From positions 1 through 5,760 of the forward strand of contig JAEWVY010000049.1 of assembly GCA_023396625.1 (NCBI GenBank): 5,760 bases of DNA. Direction: 5' to 3'. Source of the DNA: Pseudomonadota bacterium. GTDB taxonomy: Bacteria; Pseudomonadota; Gammaproteobacteria; Burkholderiales; Burkholderiaceae_C. Position 1 is the stretch's first letter; every line of letters starts with the position of its first letter. Made by a program: the position numbers and the translations under genes. This document shows positions 1 through 5,760 of this stretch, piece after piece. The notes below the pieces were generated by a model that was not told the DNA's origin, searched no databases, and saw nothing but the letters and a program-made list of their open reading frames with translations.

Positions 1-258
1 GTGCACCCCTTCGCCCAATCCGCCCGCCACGCCGGTGAAGACGATGCGCTCCACCGCGAAGCGTTCGATCAGCAAGGTGGCCGTGGTCGCGGCGGCCACC
101 TTGCCGATGCCCGAAAGCACGGCCACCACCTCGTGTCCGTGCAGGTGGCCGGTGCAGAACTCGCGTCCCCCCACCGTGACCCGACGTTCGTCCGGCAGGA
201 GCGCCAGCACGGCGGACAACTCCTCGCGCATGGCGCTGACAATGGCGATTCGCGTCAT
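1..258 (-). CDS. mtnN: 5'-methylthioadenosine/S-adenosylhomocysteine nucleosidase, N-terminal part (cut by window edge)
   Basis: The first 86 residues of an MTA/SAH nucleosidase (Pfs/MTAN). This cytosolic enzyme cleaves methylthioadenosine and S-adenosylhomocysteine to adenine plus the thioribose product, in S-adenosylmethionine salvage and on the route to the AI-2 precursor. Seen in the sequence: an N-terminal beta strand followed by SAMREEL (residues 8-14), where Glu13 aligns with the catalytic Glu12 of E. coli MtnN; the SGIGKVAAA motif (49-57); and TGVAGGL (75-81), the start of the purine-nucleoside phosphorylase-type core. E. coli MtnN is 232 residues, so well over half of the gene lies beyond the left edge, including the later catalytic Asp. 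The ATG start is supported by a GGAG at 264-267, five bases upstream. The gene follows fadD by only 55 bases, and a terminator fills most of that gap. Family assignment is firm; the exact substrate range is inferred from the family. Confidence 0.92.
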   Translation of the reverse strand, partial: MTRIAIVSAMREELSAVLALLPDERRVTVGGREFCTGHLHGHEVVAVLSGIGKVAAATTATLLIERFAVERIVFTGVAGGLGEGVH

Positions 259-269
259 CGGCGCTCCAG

Positions 270-293
270 AAAAAAAGCGGCCGCAGCCGCTTT
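270..293 (-). terminator. Rho-independent terminator after fadD
   Basis: Read on the minus strand, this is a perfect 8-bp stem, AAAGCGGC / GCCGCTTT, with a 4-base TGCG loop. The stem's own 3' T residues continue into a run of seven T (270-276). It begins 20 bases after the fadD stop codon and has the classical intrinsic terminator form. Read on the plus strand, only three T follow the stem before CC, so termination should be mainly for minus-strand transcripts. The T-tract ends two bases before the mtnN GGAG ribosome binding site, so the element is squeezed between two co-oriented genes. Confidence 0.85.
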
Positions 294-313
294 CCATCGC
301 GTATGCGCGAGGT

Positions 314-1993
314 TCATTTCTTGTCCCGCAGTTCCCGCCGCAGGATCTTGCCCACCGGCGTCTTGGGCAGCTCGGTGCGGAACTCGACGATCTTGGGCTG
401 CTTGTAGCCCGTCAGGTTGGCCTTGCAGTACTCGCGCACGGCGGCCTCGGTGAGACCGGGGTCCTTCTTCACGACCACCAGCTTGACCGCCTCGCCGGAC
501 TTGTCGTCGGGCACGCCGACGGCAGCGCACTCCATGACGCCGGGGCAGTCGGCCACGGTTTCCTCGATTTCGTTGGGGTAGACATTGAAGCCGCTGACCA
601 GGATCATGTCCTTCTTCCGGTCCACGATCTTGAAGAACCCCTGATCGTCCATGATGCCGATGTCACCGGTCTTGAAGTAGCCGTCCGGCGTCATGACCTT
701 GGCGGTCTCGTCCGGACGCTGCCAGTAGCCGGCCATCACCTGCGGGCCCTTGATCGCGATTTCGCCGGGCTGGCCCAGGGTCGTCACCTCGTTGCCATCG
801 TCGTCGAGCAGCTTGACGTCGGTGCTGGGCAGCGGCACGCCGATGGTGCCCGTGTATTCGGTGCTGGTGGTGGGGTTGCAGGTGGCCGACGGACTGGTCT
901 CGCTCAATCCGTAGCCCTCGCAAACGGGGCAGCCCGTCTTTTCCAGCCACAGGCGGGCGACCGCGCCCTGCACAGCCATGCCGCCCCCCACCGACACCTT
1001 CAGGTGCGACCAGTCGACGGTATTGAAATCCGGGTGGTTGGCCAAGGCATTGAACAGGGTGTTGACCGCCGGGAAGCTGTGGATCGTGTGCTTCGAGAGT
1101 TCCTTCAGCACGGCCTGCACGTCGCGCGGATTGGGAATGAGCACCAGCTTGCCGCCGGTGCGCAGCGACAGCATCATGCCCACCGTGAACGCGAAGATGT
1201 GGTACAGCGGCAGCGCGCAGACCGCGGTGGGCTGCTCGCCCGCGGGAATTTTCGCCATCACCGGCTGGTTCCAGACCTCCGACTGCAGCGCGTTCGCAAT
1301 GATGTTGCGATGCAGCAGGACCGCCCCCTTCGACACCCCCGTGGTCCCGCCGGTGTACTGCAGCACGGCCATGTCGTCGGGCCGGGCGTCAGGCCGGGTG
1401 AAAGCCGCGCGCGTGCCGCGGGCGATCGCATCGTTGAAGCGCACAGCCCCGGGCAGGCTGAACGGGGGCACCATCTTCTTGCGGTTGCGCACCACGTAGT
1501 TCACCAGGCCGCCCTTGAGCAGCCCGAGCATGTCCCCCATGGCGCACAGCACCACATGCTTGACCCCCGTGTGCGCGATGCACTGCGCCAGCGTGCTGGC
1601 GAAGTTTTCGATGATGACGATGGCCTTGGCGCCGGAGTCCTTGAGCTGGTGCTCCAGCTCGCGCGGCGTGTAGAGCGGGTTGACGTTGACCACCACGAGG
1701 CCGGCACGCAGGATGGCCGCCACCGCGACCGGGTACTGCGGCACGTTGGGCATCATGATCGCCACGCGCTCGCCCCGGGCCAGGCCCAGGCTCTGGAAGT
1801 AGGCGGCCAGCGCCCGGCTGAGCGAGTCGGTCTGGGCATAGCTGACGTCCTTGCCCATGAAACTGTAGGCCGTGCGGCCTGCATATTTCGCAAAGCTCTC
1901 CTCCATCAGCGCGACCAGCGAGGTGTAGTGCGAAATATCGATCTCGGCGGGCACGCCCTCGGGGTAGCGTTTGAGCCAGATGCGGTCGGTCAT
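314..1993 (-). CDS. fadD: long-chain-fatty-acid--CoA ligase (FadD-type acyl-CoA synthetase)
   Basis: A 559-residue ATP-dependent acyl-CoA synthetase that converts a fatty acid, ATP and CoA to acyl-CoA, AMP and pyrophosphate. It feeds beta-oxidation and, in FadD proteins, works at the inner face of the cytoplasmic membrane. Length and line-up match E. coli FadD (561 residues) almost end to end. Motifs of the adenylate-forming superfamily appear in order: NVNPLYTPRELEHQL (103-117); the P-loop YTGGTTGVSKGA (213-224); LPLYHIFA (261-268); EGYGLSETSP (359-368); TGD with Asp444 for ribose binding; the hinge and FadD signature around VDRKKDMILVSGFNVYPNEI (457-476); and the C-terminal PVGKILRREL with catalytic Lys549. 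The ATG at 1993 is chosen because a GGAG (2002-2005) sits eight bases upstream. An in-frame TTG at 2029 would add 12 residues absent from E. coli FadD and would bury that site. It follows pntB by 148 bases and ends in a good terminator. Chain-length preference cannot be read from sequence. Confidence 0.95.
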   Translation of the reverse strand: MTDRIWLKRYPEGVPAEIDISHYTSLVALMEESFAKYAGRTAYSFMGKDVSYAQTDSLSRALAAYFQSLGLARGERVAIMMPNVPQYPVAVAAILRAGLVVVNVNPLYTPRELEHQLKDSGAKAIVIIENFASTLAQCIAHTGVKHVVLCAMGDMLGLLKGGLVNYVVRNRKKMVPPFSLPGAVRFNDAIARGTRAAFTRPDARPDDMAVLQYTGGTTGVSKGAVLLHRNIIANALQSEVWNQPVMAKIPAGEQPTAVCALPLYHIFAFTVGMMLSLRTGGKLVLIPNPRDVQAVLKELSKHTIHSFPAVNTLFNALANHPDFNTVDWSHLKVSVGGGMAVQGAVARLWLEKTGCPVCEGYGLSETSPSATCNPTTSTEYTGTIGVPLPSTDVKLLDDDGNEVTTLGQPGEIAIKGPQVMAGYWQRPDETAKVMTPDGYFKTGDIGIMDDQGFFKIVDRKKDMILVSGFNVYPNEIEETVADCPGVMECAAVGVPDDKSGEAVKLVVVKKDPGLTEAAVREYCKANLTGYKQPKIVEFRTELPKTPVGKILRRELRDKK

Positions 1994-2090
1994 GGGTGAG
2001 TCTCCGGGAAACGTGGGCACGATAAACAAAAACAGCCGCCATTCTGTCGTGGAACTGACACCCAGACAGCCATGTTTTCCCCTAGGCCGG
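1994..2090 (-). promoter_or_regulatory. fadD upstream region with ribosome binding site; promoter not resolved
   Basis: The GGAG at 2002-2005 decides the fadD start. Further upstream, a short AT-rich patch (about 2021-2033; TTTTTGTTTATC on the minus strand) stands out against the GC-rich background and could hold a -10 region. I could not pair it with a convincing -35 hexamer at 16-18 bases, and no clear FadR- or PsrA-like operator is visible to me. A gap of this size after pntB makes a separate fadD promoter plausible, but this is inference from spacing and base composition. Confidence 0.3.
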
Positions 2091-2091
2091 A

Positions 2092-2116
2092 CCGGGCTGG
2101 GCGGCGCCCAGCCGGG
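2092..2116 (-). terminator. GC-rich hairpin downstream of pntB, possible non-canonical terminator
   Basis: A perfect 8-bp inverted repeat, GGCTGGGC (2095-2102) and GCCCAGCC (2106-2113), with a 3-base loop. It can be extended by two more pairs (2092-2093 with 2115-2116) across one G-G mismatch. It starts 25 bases after the pntB stop codon, where a terminator is expected. Neither strand has a T-tract after the stem, so it is not a classical intrinsic terminator. It could protect the 3' end of the pntAB message, or mark the end of an mRNA released by Rho. The structure is seen directly; the role is inferred. Confidence 0.4.
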
Positions 2117-2141
2117 ACAGGCCTCGCAGGTGATGGAAAGC

Positions 2142-3557
2142 TCAGCCCTTCAGCGCCGCCAGGACCTCGTCGAGCATCTTCTTGGCGTCGCCAAACAGCA
2201 TCCGGTTGTTTTCCTTGTAGAACAAGGGGTTGTCCACGCCGGCGTAGCCCGACGCCATGGAGCGCTTCATCACGATGGAGGTGCGAGCCTTCCACACCTC
2301 CAGCACGGGCATGCCGGCGATAGGGCTGGTCGGGTCCTCGGCCGCGCTCGGATTGACGATGTCATTGGCACCGATGACCATGGCCACGTCGGTGTCTCCG
2401 AAATCGCTGTTGATCTCGTCCATTTCCATCACGATGTCGTAGGGCACCTTGGCCTCGGCCAGCAGCACGTTCATGTGGCCCGGCATGCGGCCGGCCACCG
2501 GGTGGATGCCGAAGCGCACGTTCACGCCCTTGTCGCGCAGGGTTCGGGTGATTTCGTACACCGTGTGCTGGGCCTGCGCCACCGCCATGCCGTAACCCGG
2601 CACGATGATCACGCTCCTGGCCTCGCGCAGCAGTTCGGCCGTCTCGGCGGCGCTCACGGGCACCACCTCGCCCTGCGGCTGCGCCGCCTCGCCCGACTTG
2701 GCCGGGGCCGCGCCGCCGCCGGAACCGAAGCCCCCGGCGATCACGCTGATGAAGTTGCGGTTCATCGCATTGCACATGATGTAGGACAGGATGGCCCCGG
2801 ACGAACCGACCAGCGCGCCGGTCACGATCAGCAGGTCATTGCTCAGCATGAAACCGGTCGCCGCGGCGGCCCAGCCGGAATAGCTGTTGAGCATGGACAC
2901 CACCACCGGCATGTCGGCGCCGCCGATGGCCATCACCATGTGGATGCCGAACAGCAAGGCAATCACGGTCATCACGAGCAGCGGCACCATCCCGGCGCTC
3001 ACGTCGTGCGCGGCCAGGAAGCCGCGTCCGAACCAGATCACGAGCAACAAGCCGGCCAGGTTCAGCCAGTGGCGGGCGGGCAGCAGCAGCGGCTTGCCGC
3101 CGATCTTGCCCTTGAGTTTGCCAAAGGCAATCAGCGAGCCGGAAAAAGTGACCGCGCCGATCAGGATGCCGATGTAGATCTCGACTTCGTGAATCAGTTT
3201 TTCGGCCCCGGAAAGTTGCACCGAGGTGTCGACGTAGCTGGCGAAGCCGACCAGGCAGGCCGCCAGGCCGACCAGGCTGTGCATCAGCGCGACCAGCTCG
3301 GGCATCTGCGTCATCTTCACCATCTTGGCGGCGTAGAGGCCGACACTGCCGCCGACCACCAGCGCACCGACGATCCACGGGATACCGGCCGGGCCGACGC
3401 GCGGGCCCAGGACCGTGGCGAGCACGGCCAGCGCCATGCCGATGATGCCGAACAGGTTGCCGCGGCGTGAGGTTTCCGGGTTGGACAGGCCCCCCAGGCT
3501 CAGGATGAACAGGATGGCCGCACCCACATAGGCGACCGAAGCGAGGCTTTGAGACAT
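2142..3557 (-). CDS. pntB: NAD(P)+ transhydrogenase (Re/Si-specific) subunit beta
   Basis: A 471-residue beta subunit of the inner-membrane proton-translocating transhydrogenase, which couples proton entry to hydride transfer from NADH to NADP+. E. coli PntB has 462 residues and aligns along the full length. Residues 1 to about 262 form the membrane domain (dII part), with about nine hydrophobic segments. Conserved positions include His93 in LMHSLVG (E. coli His91, proton path), Asp215 in IGGADMP (E. coli Asp213) and Asn224 in SMLNSYSGWA (E. coli Asn222). A Gly/Ala-rich linker (about 275-303) leads to the NADP(H)-binding dIII domain: GYGMAVAQAQ (321-330), FGIHPVAGRMPGHMNVLLAE (349-368), VIGANDIVNP (394-403) and KRSMASGYAG (431-440). 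The ATG at 3557 has an AAGGA (3563-3567) five bases upstream and lies 14 bases after the pntA stop, so the two are surely cotranscribed. All key residues I know are present, and the enzyme should be functional. Confidence 0.97.
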   Translation of the reverse strand: MSQSLASVAYVGAAILFILSLGGLSNPETSRRGNLFGIIGMALAVLATVLGPRVGPAGIPWIVGALVVGGSVGLYAAKMVKMTQMPELVALMHSLVGLAACLVGFASYVDTSVQLSGAEKLIHEVEIYIGILIGAVTFSGSLIAFGKLKGKIGGKPLLLPARHWLNLAGLLLVIWFGRGFLAAHDVSAGMVPLLVMTVIALLFGIHMVMAIGGADMPVVVSMLNSYSGWAAAATGFMLSNDLLIVTGALVGSSGAILSYIMCNAMNRNFISVIAGGFGSGGGAAPAKSGEAAQPQGEVVPVSAAETAELLREARSVIIVPGYGMAVAQAQHTVYEITRTLRDKGVNVRFGIHPVAGRMPGHMNVLLAEAKVPYDIVMEMDEINSDFGDTDVAMVIGANDIVNPSAAEDPTSPIAGMPVLEVWKARTSIVMKRSMASGYAGVDNPLFYKENNRMLFGDAKKMLDEVLAALKG

Positions 3558-3571
3558 GGTCGTCCTTCTTC

Positions 3572-5221
3572 TTATTTGCGAAACATGGCCAGCATGCGGC
3601 GGGTGACGGCGAAGCCGCCGAACATGTTGACCGCCGTCAGCACGATGCCGGCAAAGGCCAGCCAGCGGATCAGGGTGTCCGGGCGCCCCGCCATCCCGGC
3701 TTCCGGCGGCGCGATCTGGATCAATGCGCCGATGGCGATGATGCTGGAGATGGCATTGGTCACGCTCATCAACGGCGTGTGCAGCGCCGGCGTGACGTTC
3801 CACACCACCATGTAGCCGATAAAGCAGGCCAGCACAAACACCGTGAAGTGGCCGAGGAAGGCCGCCGGCGCGAACGCGCCGATGAACCAGAAGGTCAGCG
3901 CCCCCAGGGCAAAAAGAATGGCCAGCGTCCTGGCTGGCAGCGGCCCGCCGCTGCCATGGCCATGCCCGCCTTTTTTCTCCGCCCCCACCGGCGCGGCGGG
4001 GGGTTTGGACGCGGGCGCGGCCGCAACCTTGGGCGGCGGGGGCGGCCAGGTGATGTTGCCCTCCTTGACGACGGTCAGACCGCGGATGGCATCGTCCTCC
4101 ATGTTGACGTGGGCCACGCCGTCCTTGGTCTTGCACAGTTCCTCGGTCAGGCGGAACAGGTTGGTGGCGTACAGGGTGGACGACTGCCGCGCCAGCCGCG
4201 AGGCCAGGTCCGTGTAGCCGATGATGGTCACCCCGTGCTTGACCACGGCCTTGCCCGGCTCGGTCAGCTCGCAGTTGCCGCCCTGCTCGCCGGCCATGTC
4301 CACGATCACGCTGCCCGGTTTCATGGATTGCACCATCTCGGCGGTGATGAGCTTGGGCGCGGGCTTGCCCGGGATCAGCGCGGTGGTGATGATGATGTCC
4401 ACCTCGCGCGCCTGCTTGGCGTACATCTCGCGCTGCGCCTTCTGGAAGCCCTCGCTCATGACCTTGGCGTAACCGCCGCCGCCCGAGCCCTCTTCCTCGT
4501 AGTCCACCTTGACGAACTCGCCGCCCAGGGACACCACCTGGTCGGCCACTTCGGCGCGGGTGTCGTTGGCGCGCACGATGGCGCCCAGGCTGGCCGCGGT
4601 GCCGATGGCCGCCAGACCCGCCACGCCGGCGCCGGCGATGAAGACCTTGGCCGGCGGCACCTTGCCCGCGGCCGTGATCTGCCCGTTGAAGAAGCGGCCG
4701 AAGGCATTGGCCGCTTCGATCACGGCGCGGTAGCCGCTCACACCGGCCATGGAGGTCAATGCGTCCATTTTCTGGGCGCGGGACAGCGTGCGCGGCAGCG
4801 AGTCGATGGCCAGCACCGTCGCCTTGCGCGCGGCCAGTTGCTGCATCAGATCCGGGTTCTGCGCCGGCCAGATGAAGCTCACCAGCGTACCGCCCTCGCG
4901 CAGCAGGCCCACCTCGTCGGCCGTGGGACCGCGCACCTTGAACACGATGTCGGACGTGGCCCACACCTGCGCCGCGTCCGGCAGCACCGTGGCGCCCGCG
5001 GCGCGGTAGGCCTCGTCACCGAGGCTGGCGGCCTCGCCCGCACCGGACTCCACCGCCACGGTGAATCCGAGCTTGACGAGTTTTTCAACCATTTCGGGCA
5101 CCGTGGCCACGCGTTTTTCGCCGGGGAAGATCTCGCGCGGCACGCCGATGCGTTGCGCGGCCCGTTGCGGCGCATCCGGCGCACTGGTGCCGTCGCTGCC
5201 CGCGGGGGTATCTGCTTGCAT
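3572..5221 (-). CDS. pntA: NAD(P)+ transhydrogenase (Re/Si-specific) subunit alpha, undivided form
   Basis: A 549-residue alpha subunit that carries the NAD(H)-binding dI domain and four membrane helices of dII. This is the undivided E. coli layout (510 residues), not the split PntAA/PntAB form of many alphaproteobacteria. Seen: RIGVPRE (24-30), the usual start of the family; FIWPAQNP (116-123); the active-site loop PRTLSRAQKMDAL (143-155); QITAAGKVPPAK (181-192); the NAD-binding GAGVAGLAA (197-205) and RANDTR (217-222); and TTALIPGKPAPKLIT (279-293). A Pro/Ala/Lys linker (393-415) and a His/Gly patch HGHGSGG (420-426) follow. Hydrophobic segments lie near 430-452, 456-478, 484-504 and 517-538, and the C terminus is RRMLAMFRK as in E. 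coli. The 23 residues before RIGVPRE are an extension over E. coli; the ATG at 5221 is still preferred because AGGAG (5229-5233) lies seven bases upstream. The NAD(H) half faces the cytoplasm. It pairs with PntB encoded 14 bases downstream. Confidence 0.97.
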   Translation of the reverse strand: MQADTPAGSDGTSAPDAPQRAAQRIGVPREIFPGEKRVATVPEMVEKLVKLGFTVAVESGAGEAASLGDEAYRAAGATVLPDAAQVWATSDIVFKVRGPTADEVGLLREGGTLVSFIWPAQNPDLMQQLAARKATVLAIDSLPRTLSRAQKMDALTSMAGVSGYRAVIEAANAFGRFFNGQITAAGKVPPAKVFIAGAGVAGLAAIGTAASLGAIVRANDTRAEVADQVVSLGGEFVKVDYEEEGSGGGGYAKVMSEGFQKAQREMYAKQAREVDIIITTALIPGKPAPKLITAEMVQSMKPGSVIVDMAGEQGGNCELTEPGKAVVKHGVTIIGYTDLASRLARQSSTLYATNLFRLTEELCKTKDGVAHVNMEDDAIRGLTVVKEGNITWPPPPPKVAAAPASKPPAAPVGAEKKGGHGHGSGGPLPARTLAILFALGALTFWFIGAFAPAAFLGHFTVFVLACFIGYMVVWNVTPALHTPLMSVTNAISSIIAIGALIQIAPPEAGMAGRPDTLIRWLAFAGIVLTAVNMFGGFAVTRRMLAMFRK

Positions 5222-5259
5222 GGAGTCTCTCCTCGTCAGGTCTCTTTATTGGAATGAAG

Positions 5260-5288
5260 GCAGGCCTGCGTCCCCGCTCGGGGACGCA
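5260..5288. repeat. strong hairpin and overlapping palindrome between pntA and the Nudix gene
   Basis: A perfect 9-bp inverted repeat, TGCGTCCCC (5267-5275) and GGGGACGCA (5280-5288), encloses a 4-base loop. A separate 10-bp perfect palindrome, GCAGGCCTGC (5260-5269), overlaps its left arm by three bases. On the pntA side the hairpin lies 46-67 bases upstream of the start codon, so it would be in the pntA leader if transcription starts in the AT-rich stretch near 5293-5314. Neither strand has a T-tract next to the stem, so a simple terminator is unlikely. It could be a leader structure affecting message stability or a protein-binding site. The structure is certain; the function is unknown. 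Confidence 0.5.
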
Positions 5289-5292
5289 CCGT

Positions 5293-5314
5293 GTTTCAAA
5301 GCTTAACTGAAAAC
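5293..5314 (-). promoter_or_regulatory. AT-rich segment, likely location of the pntAB promoter
   Basis: This is the most AT-rich stretch of the 149-base divergent region. It contains an imperfect inverted repeat, GTTTCA (5293-5298) and TGAAAAC (5308-5314), around an AAGCTT. It sits directly upstream of the leader hairpin on the minus strand, where a pntA promoter is expected. No good pair of -35 and -10 hexamers could be fitted, so the call rests on composition, position and symmetry only. Confidence 0.25.
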
Positions 5315-5357
5315 CGCGCCAGCGCCATGCTGCAGTGCGATGGACCCAGGACCGTGG

Positions 5358-5370
5358 CCGATAATCGGGC
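5358..5370 (+). promoter_or_regulatory. -10-like element directly in front of the Nudix gene
   Basis: GATAAT (5360-5365) matches the sigma-70 -10 consensus TATAAT at five of six positions and lies at the centre of an 11-base dyad, CCGAT-A-ATCGG (5358-5368). Its last T is five bases before the ATG at 5371. A start site at the normal distance of about six to eight bases would fall on the start codon itself, giving a leaderless message. No Shine-Dalgarno sequence is seen before the ATG, which fits this reading. No clear -35 hexamer is present at 16-18 bases, which weakens it. Confidence 0.35.
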
Positions 5371-5760
5371 ATGGACAAACGTTGGAAACCCAGTGTCACC
5401 GTGGCCGCCATCATCGAGCGCGACGGGAAATTCCTGCTGGTCGAGGAACACACCCCCGAAGGACTGCGCCTGAACAACCCGGCCGGCCACCTGGACCCCG
5501 GAGAAACCCCCGCGCAAGGTTGCGCCCGGGAGGCCCTGGAGGAAACCGCGCACACCTTCACGCCCACCGCACTGGTGGGCGTCTACCTGTCGCGCTTCCA
5601 GCGCCCGGCCACCGGCGAAGACATCACCTACCTGCGCTTTGCCTTTCGCGGAGAACTCGGCGCCTTCGACGCCACCCGCACGCTGGACACCGGCATCGTC
5701 CGCACCCTGTGGCTGAGCCCCGACGAGCTGCGCGCCAGCGCAGCTCGCCACCGCAGTCCA
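5371..5760 (+). CDS. nudJ: NudJ-like Nudix hydrolase (phosphatase NudJ family), cut by window edge
   Basis: The first 130 residues of a Nudix hydrolase, open to the right edge with no stop. E. coli NudJ (153 residues) hydrolyses hydroxymethylpyrimidine pyrophosphate and nucleoside di- and triphosphates in the cytosol. Shared with it: KPSVTVAAII near the start (E. coli KPHVTVACVV), FLLVEE (21-26), NPAGHLDPGET (36-46), the YLRFAF strand (87-92), and the ending LRASAARHRSP (120-130), which matches the region before LVAESI in E. coli. About 20-25 residues are therefore missing. The Nudix box runs from Gly39 through Glu45 and Arg53-Glu54 to the metal-binding Glu57-Glu58, all present. After EET the usual Gly-hydrophobic pair is Ala60-His61. 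The start at 5371 fits the NudJ N terminus but has no visible Shine-Dalgarno sequence. Transcription is divergent from pntA. The true substrate is not readable from sequence. Confidence 0.88.
   Translation, partial: MDKRWKPSVTVAAIIERDGKFLLVEEHTPEGLRLNNPAGHLDPGETPAQGCAREALEETAHTFTPTALVGVYLSRFQRPATGEDITYLRFAFRGELGAFDATRTLDTGIVRTLWLSPDELRASAARHRSP

Noticed and set aside
35..1999. A 654-codon plus-strand open frame opposite fadD
   Set aside because: The translation is rich in His, Arg, Gln and Gly with no recognisable domain, as expected from the complement of a high-GC gene. fadD on the other strand is complete, matches its family end to end, and has a ribosome binding site and a terminator.
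1994..2029. A longer fadD starting at the TTG at 2029, giving 571 residues
   Set aside because: The 12 extra residues are absent from E. coli FadD, TTG is a poorer start, and the GGAG at 2002-2005 is placed for the ATG at 1993.
314..2141. fadD and pntAB as one certain operon
   Set aside because: They share orientation, but the 148-base gap holds a strong hairpin and an AT-rich patch, so separate transcription is at least as likely.
2142..4964. A 940-codon minus-strand frame in which pntB appears fused to an N-terminal domain
   Set aside because: The part upstream of 3557 is pntA read in the wrong frame, open only because of high GC. The pntB ATG at 3557 has its own AAGGA, and pntA ends with its own stop at 3572. 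The overlap bases show no convincing slippery heptamer for a programmed shift.
1971..5257. Long plus-strand open frames of about 490-500 codons opposite pntB and pntA
   Set aside because: Same His/Arg/Gly-rich shadow composition, with no domain and no ribosome binding site noted. PntA and PntB on the minus strand are unmistakable.
1..5760. A mobile element, CRISPR array, toxin-antitoxin pair, phage or defence system
   Set aside because: No tandem or spaced repeats, transposase or integrase motifs, tRNA, or composition break were seen. All substantial coding capacity is taken by five recognisable housekeeping genes.

Overview
The window reads as an ordinary, gene-dense stretch of a high-GC chromosome. 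The proteins look betaproteobacterial, most likely Burkholderiales and possibly Comamonadaceae. This placement rests on remembered resemblance of FadD, PntA/PntB and the Nudix protein, and on strong G/C preference at third codon positions; no search was run. I see no insertion sequence, CRISPR array, tRNA, rRNA, phage gene or change in composition that would suggest an accessory island.

Layout from left to right. The 5' part of mtnN (MTA/SAH nucleosidase) lies on the minus strand and is cut by the left edge. A 55-base gap follows, holding a clear minus-strand intrinsic terminator. Next is fadD (long-chain fatty acid CoA ligase, minus), then a 148-base gap with the fadD ribosome binding site and a GC-rich hairpin. 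Then comes the pntA-pntB pair (proton-translocating NAD(P)+ transhydrogenase, minus, 14 bases apart). A 149-base divergent intergenic region follows, with a 9-bp perfect hairpin on the pntA side and a -10-like element directly in front of the next gene. The last gene is a NudJ-like Nudix hydrolase on the plus strand, cut by the right edge. No gene-free stretch exceeds 300 bases.

How the genes may fit together: fadD activates fatty acids for beta-oxidation, which yields NADH. PntAB uses the proton gradient to pass hydride from NADH to NADP+. All four minus-strand genes are co-oriented, but only pntA-pntB is tight enough to be called an operon from sequence alone. mtnN (S-adenosylmethionine by-product salvage) and the Nudix gene are unrelated housekeeping functions.

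I looked for an undescribed system and did not find one. The items worth a second look are small: a terminator abutting the mtnN ribosome binding site, a possible leaderless Nudix transcript, a hairpin in the presumed pntA leader, and a few residue-level departures in PntA and the Nudix box. The many long open frames opposite the real genes are shadows of high-GC coding sequence.
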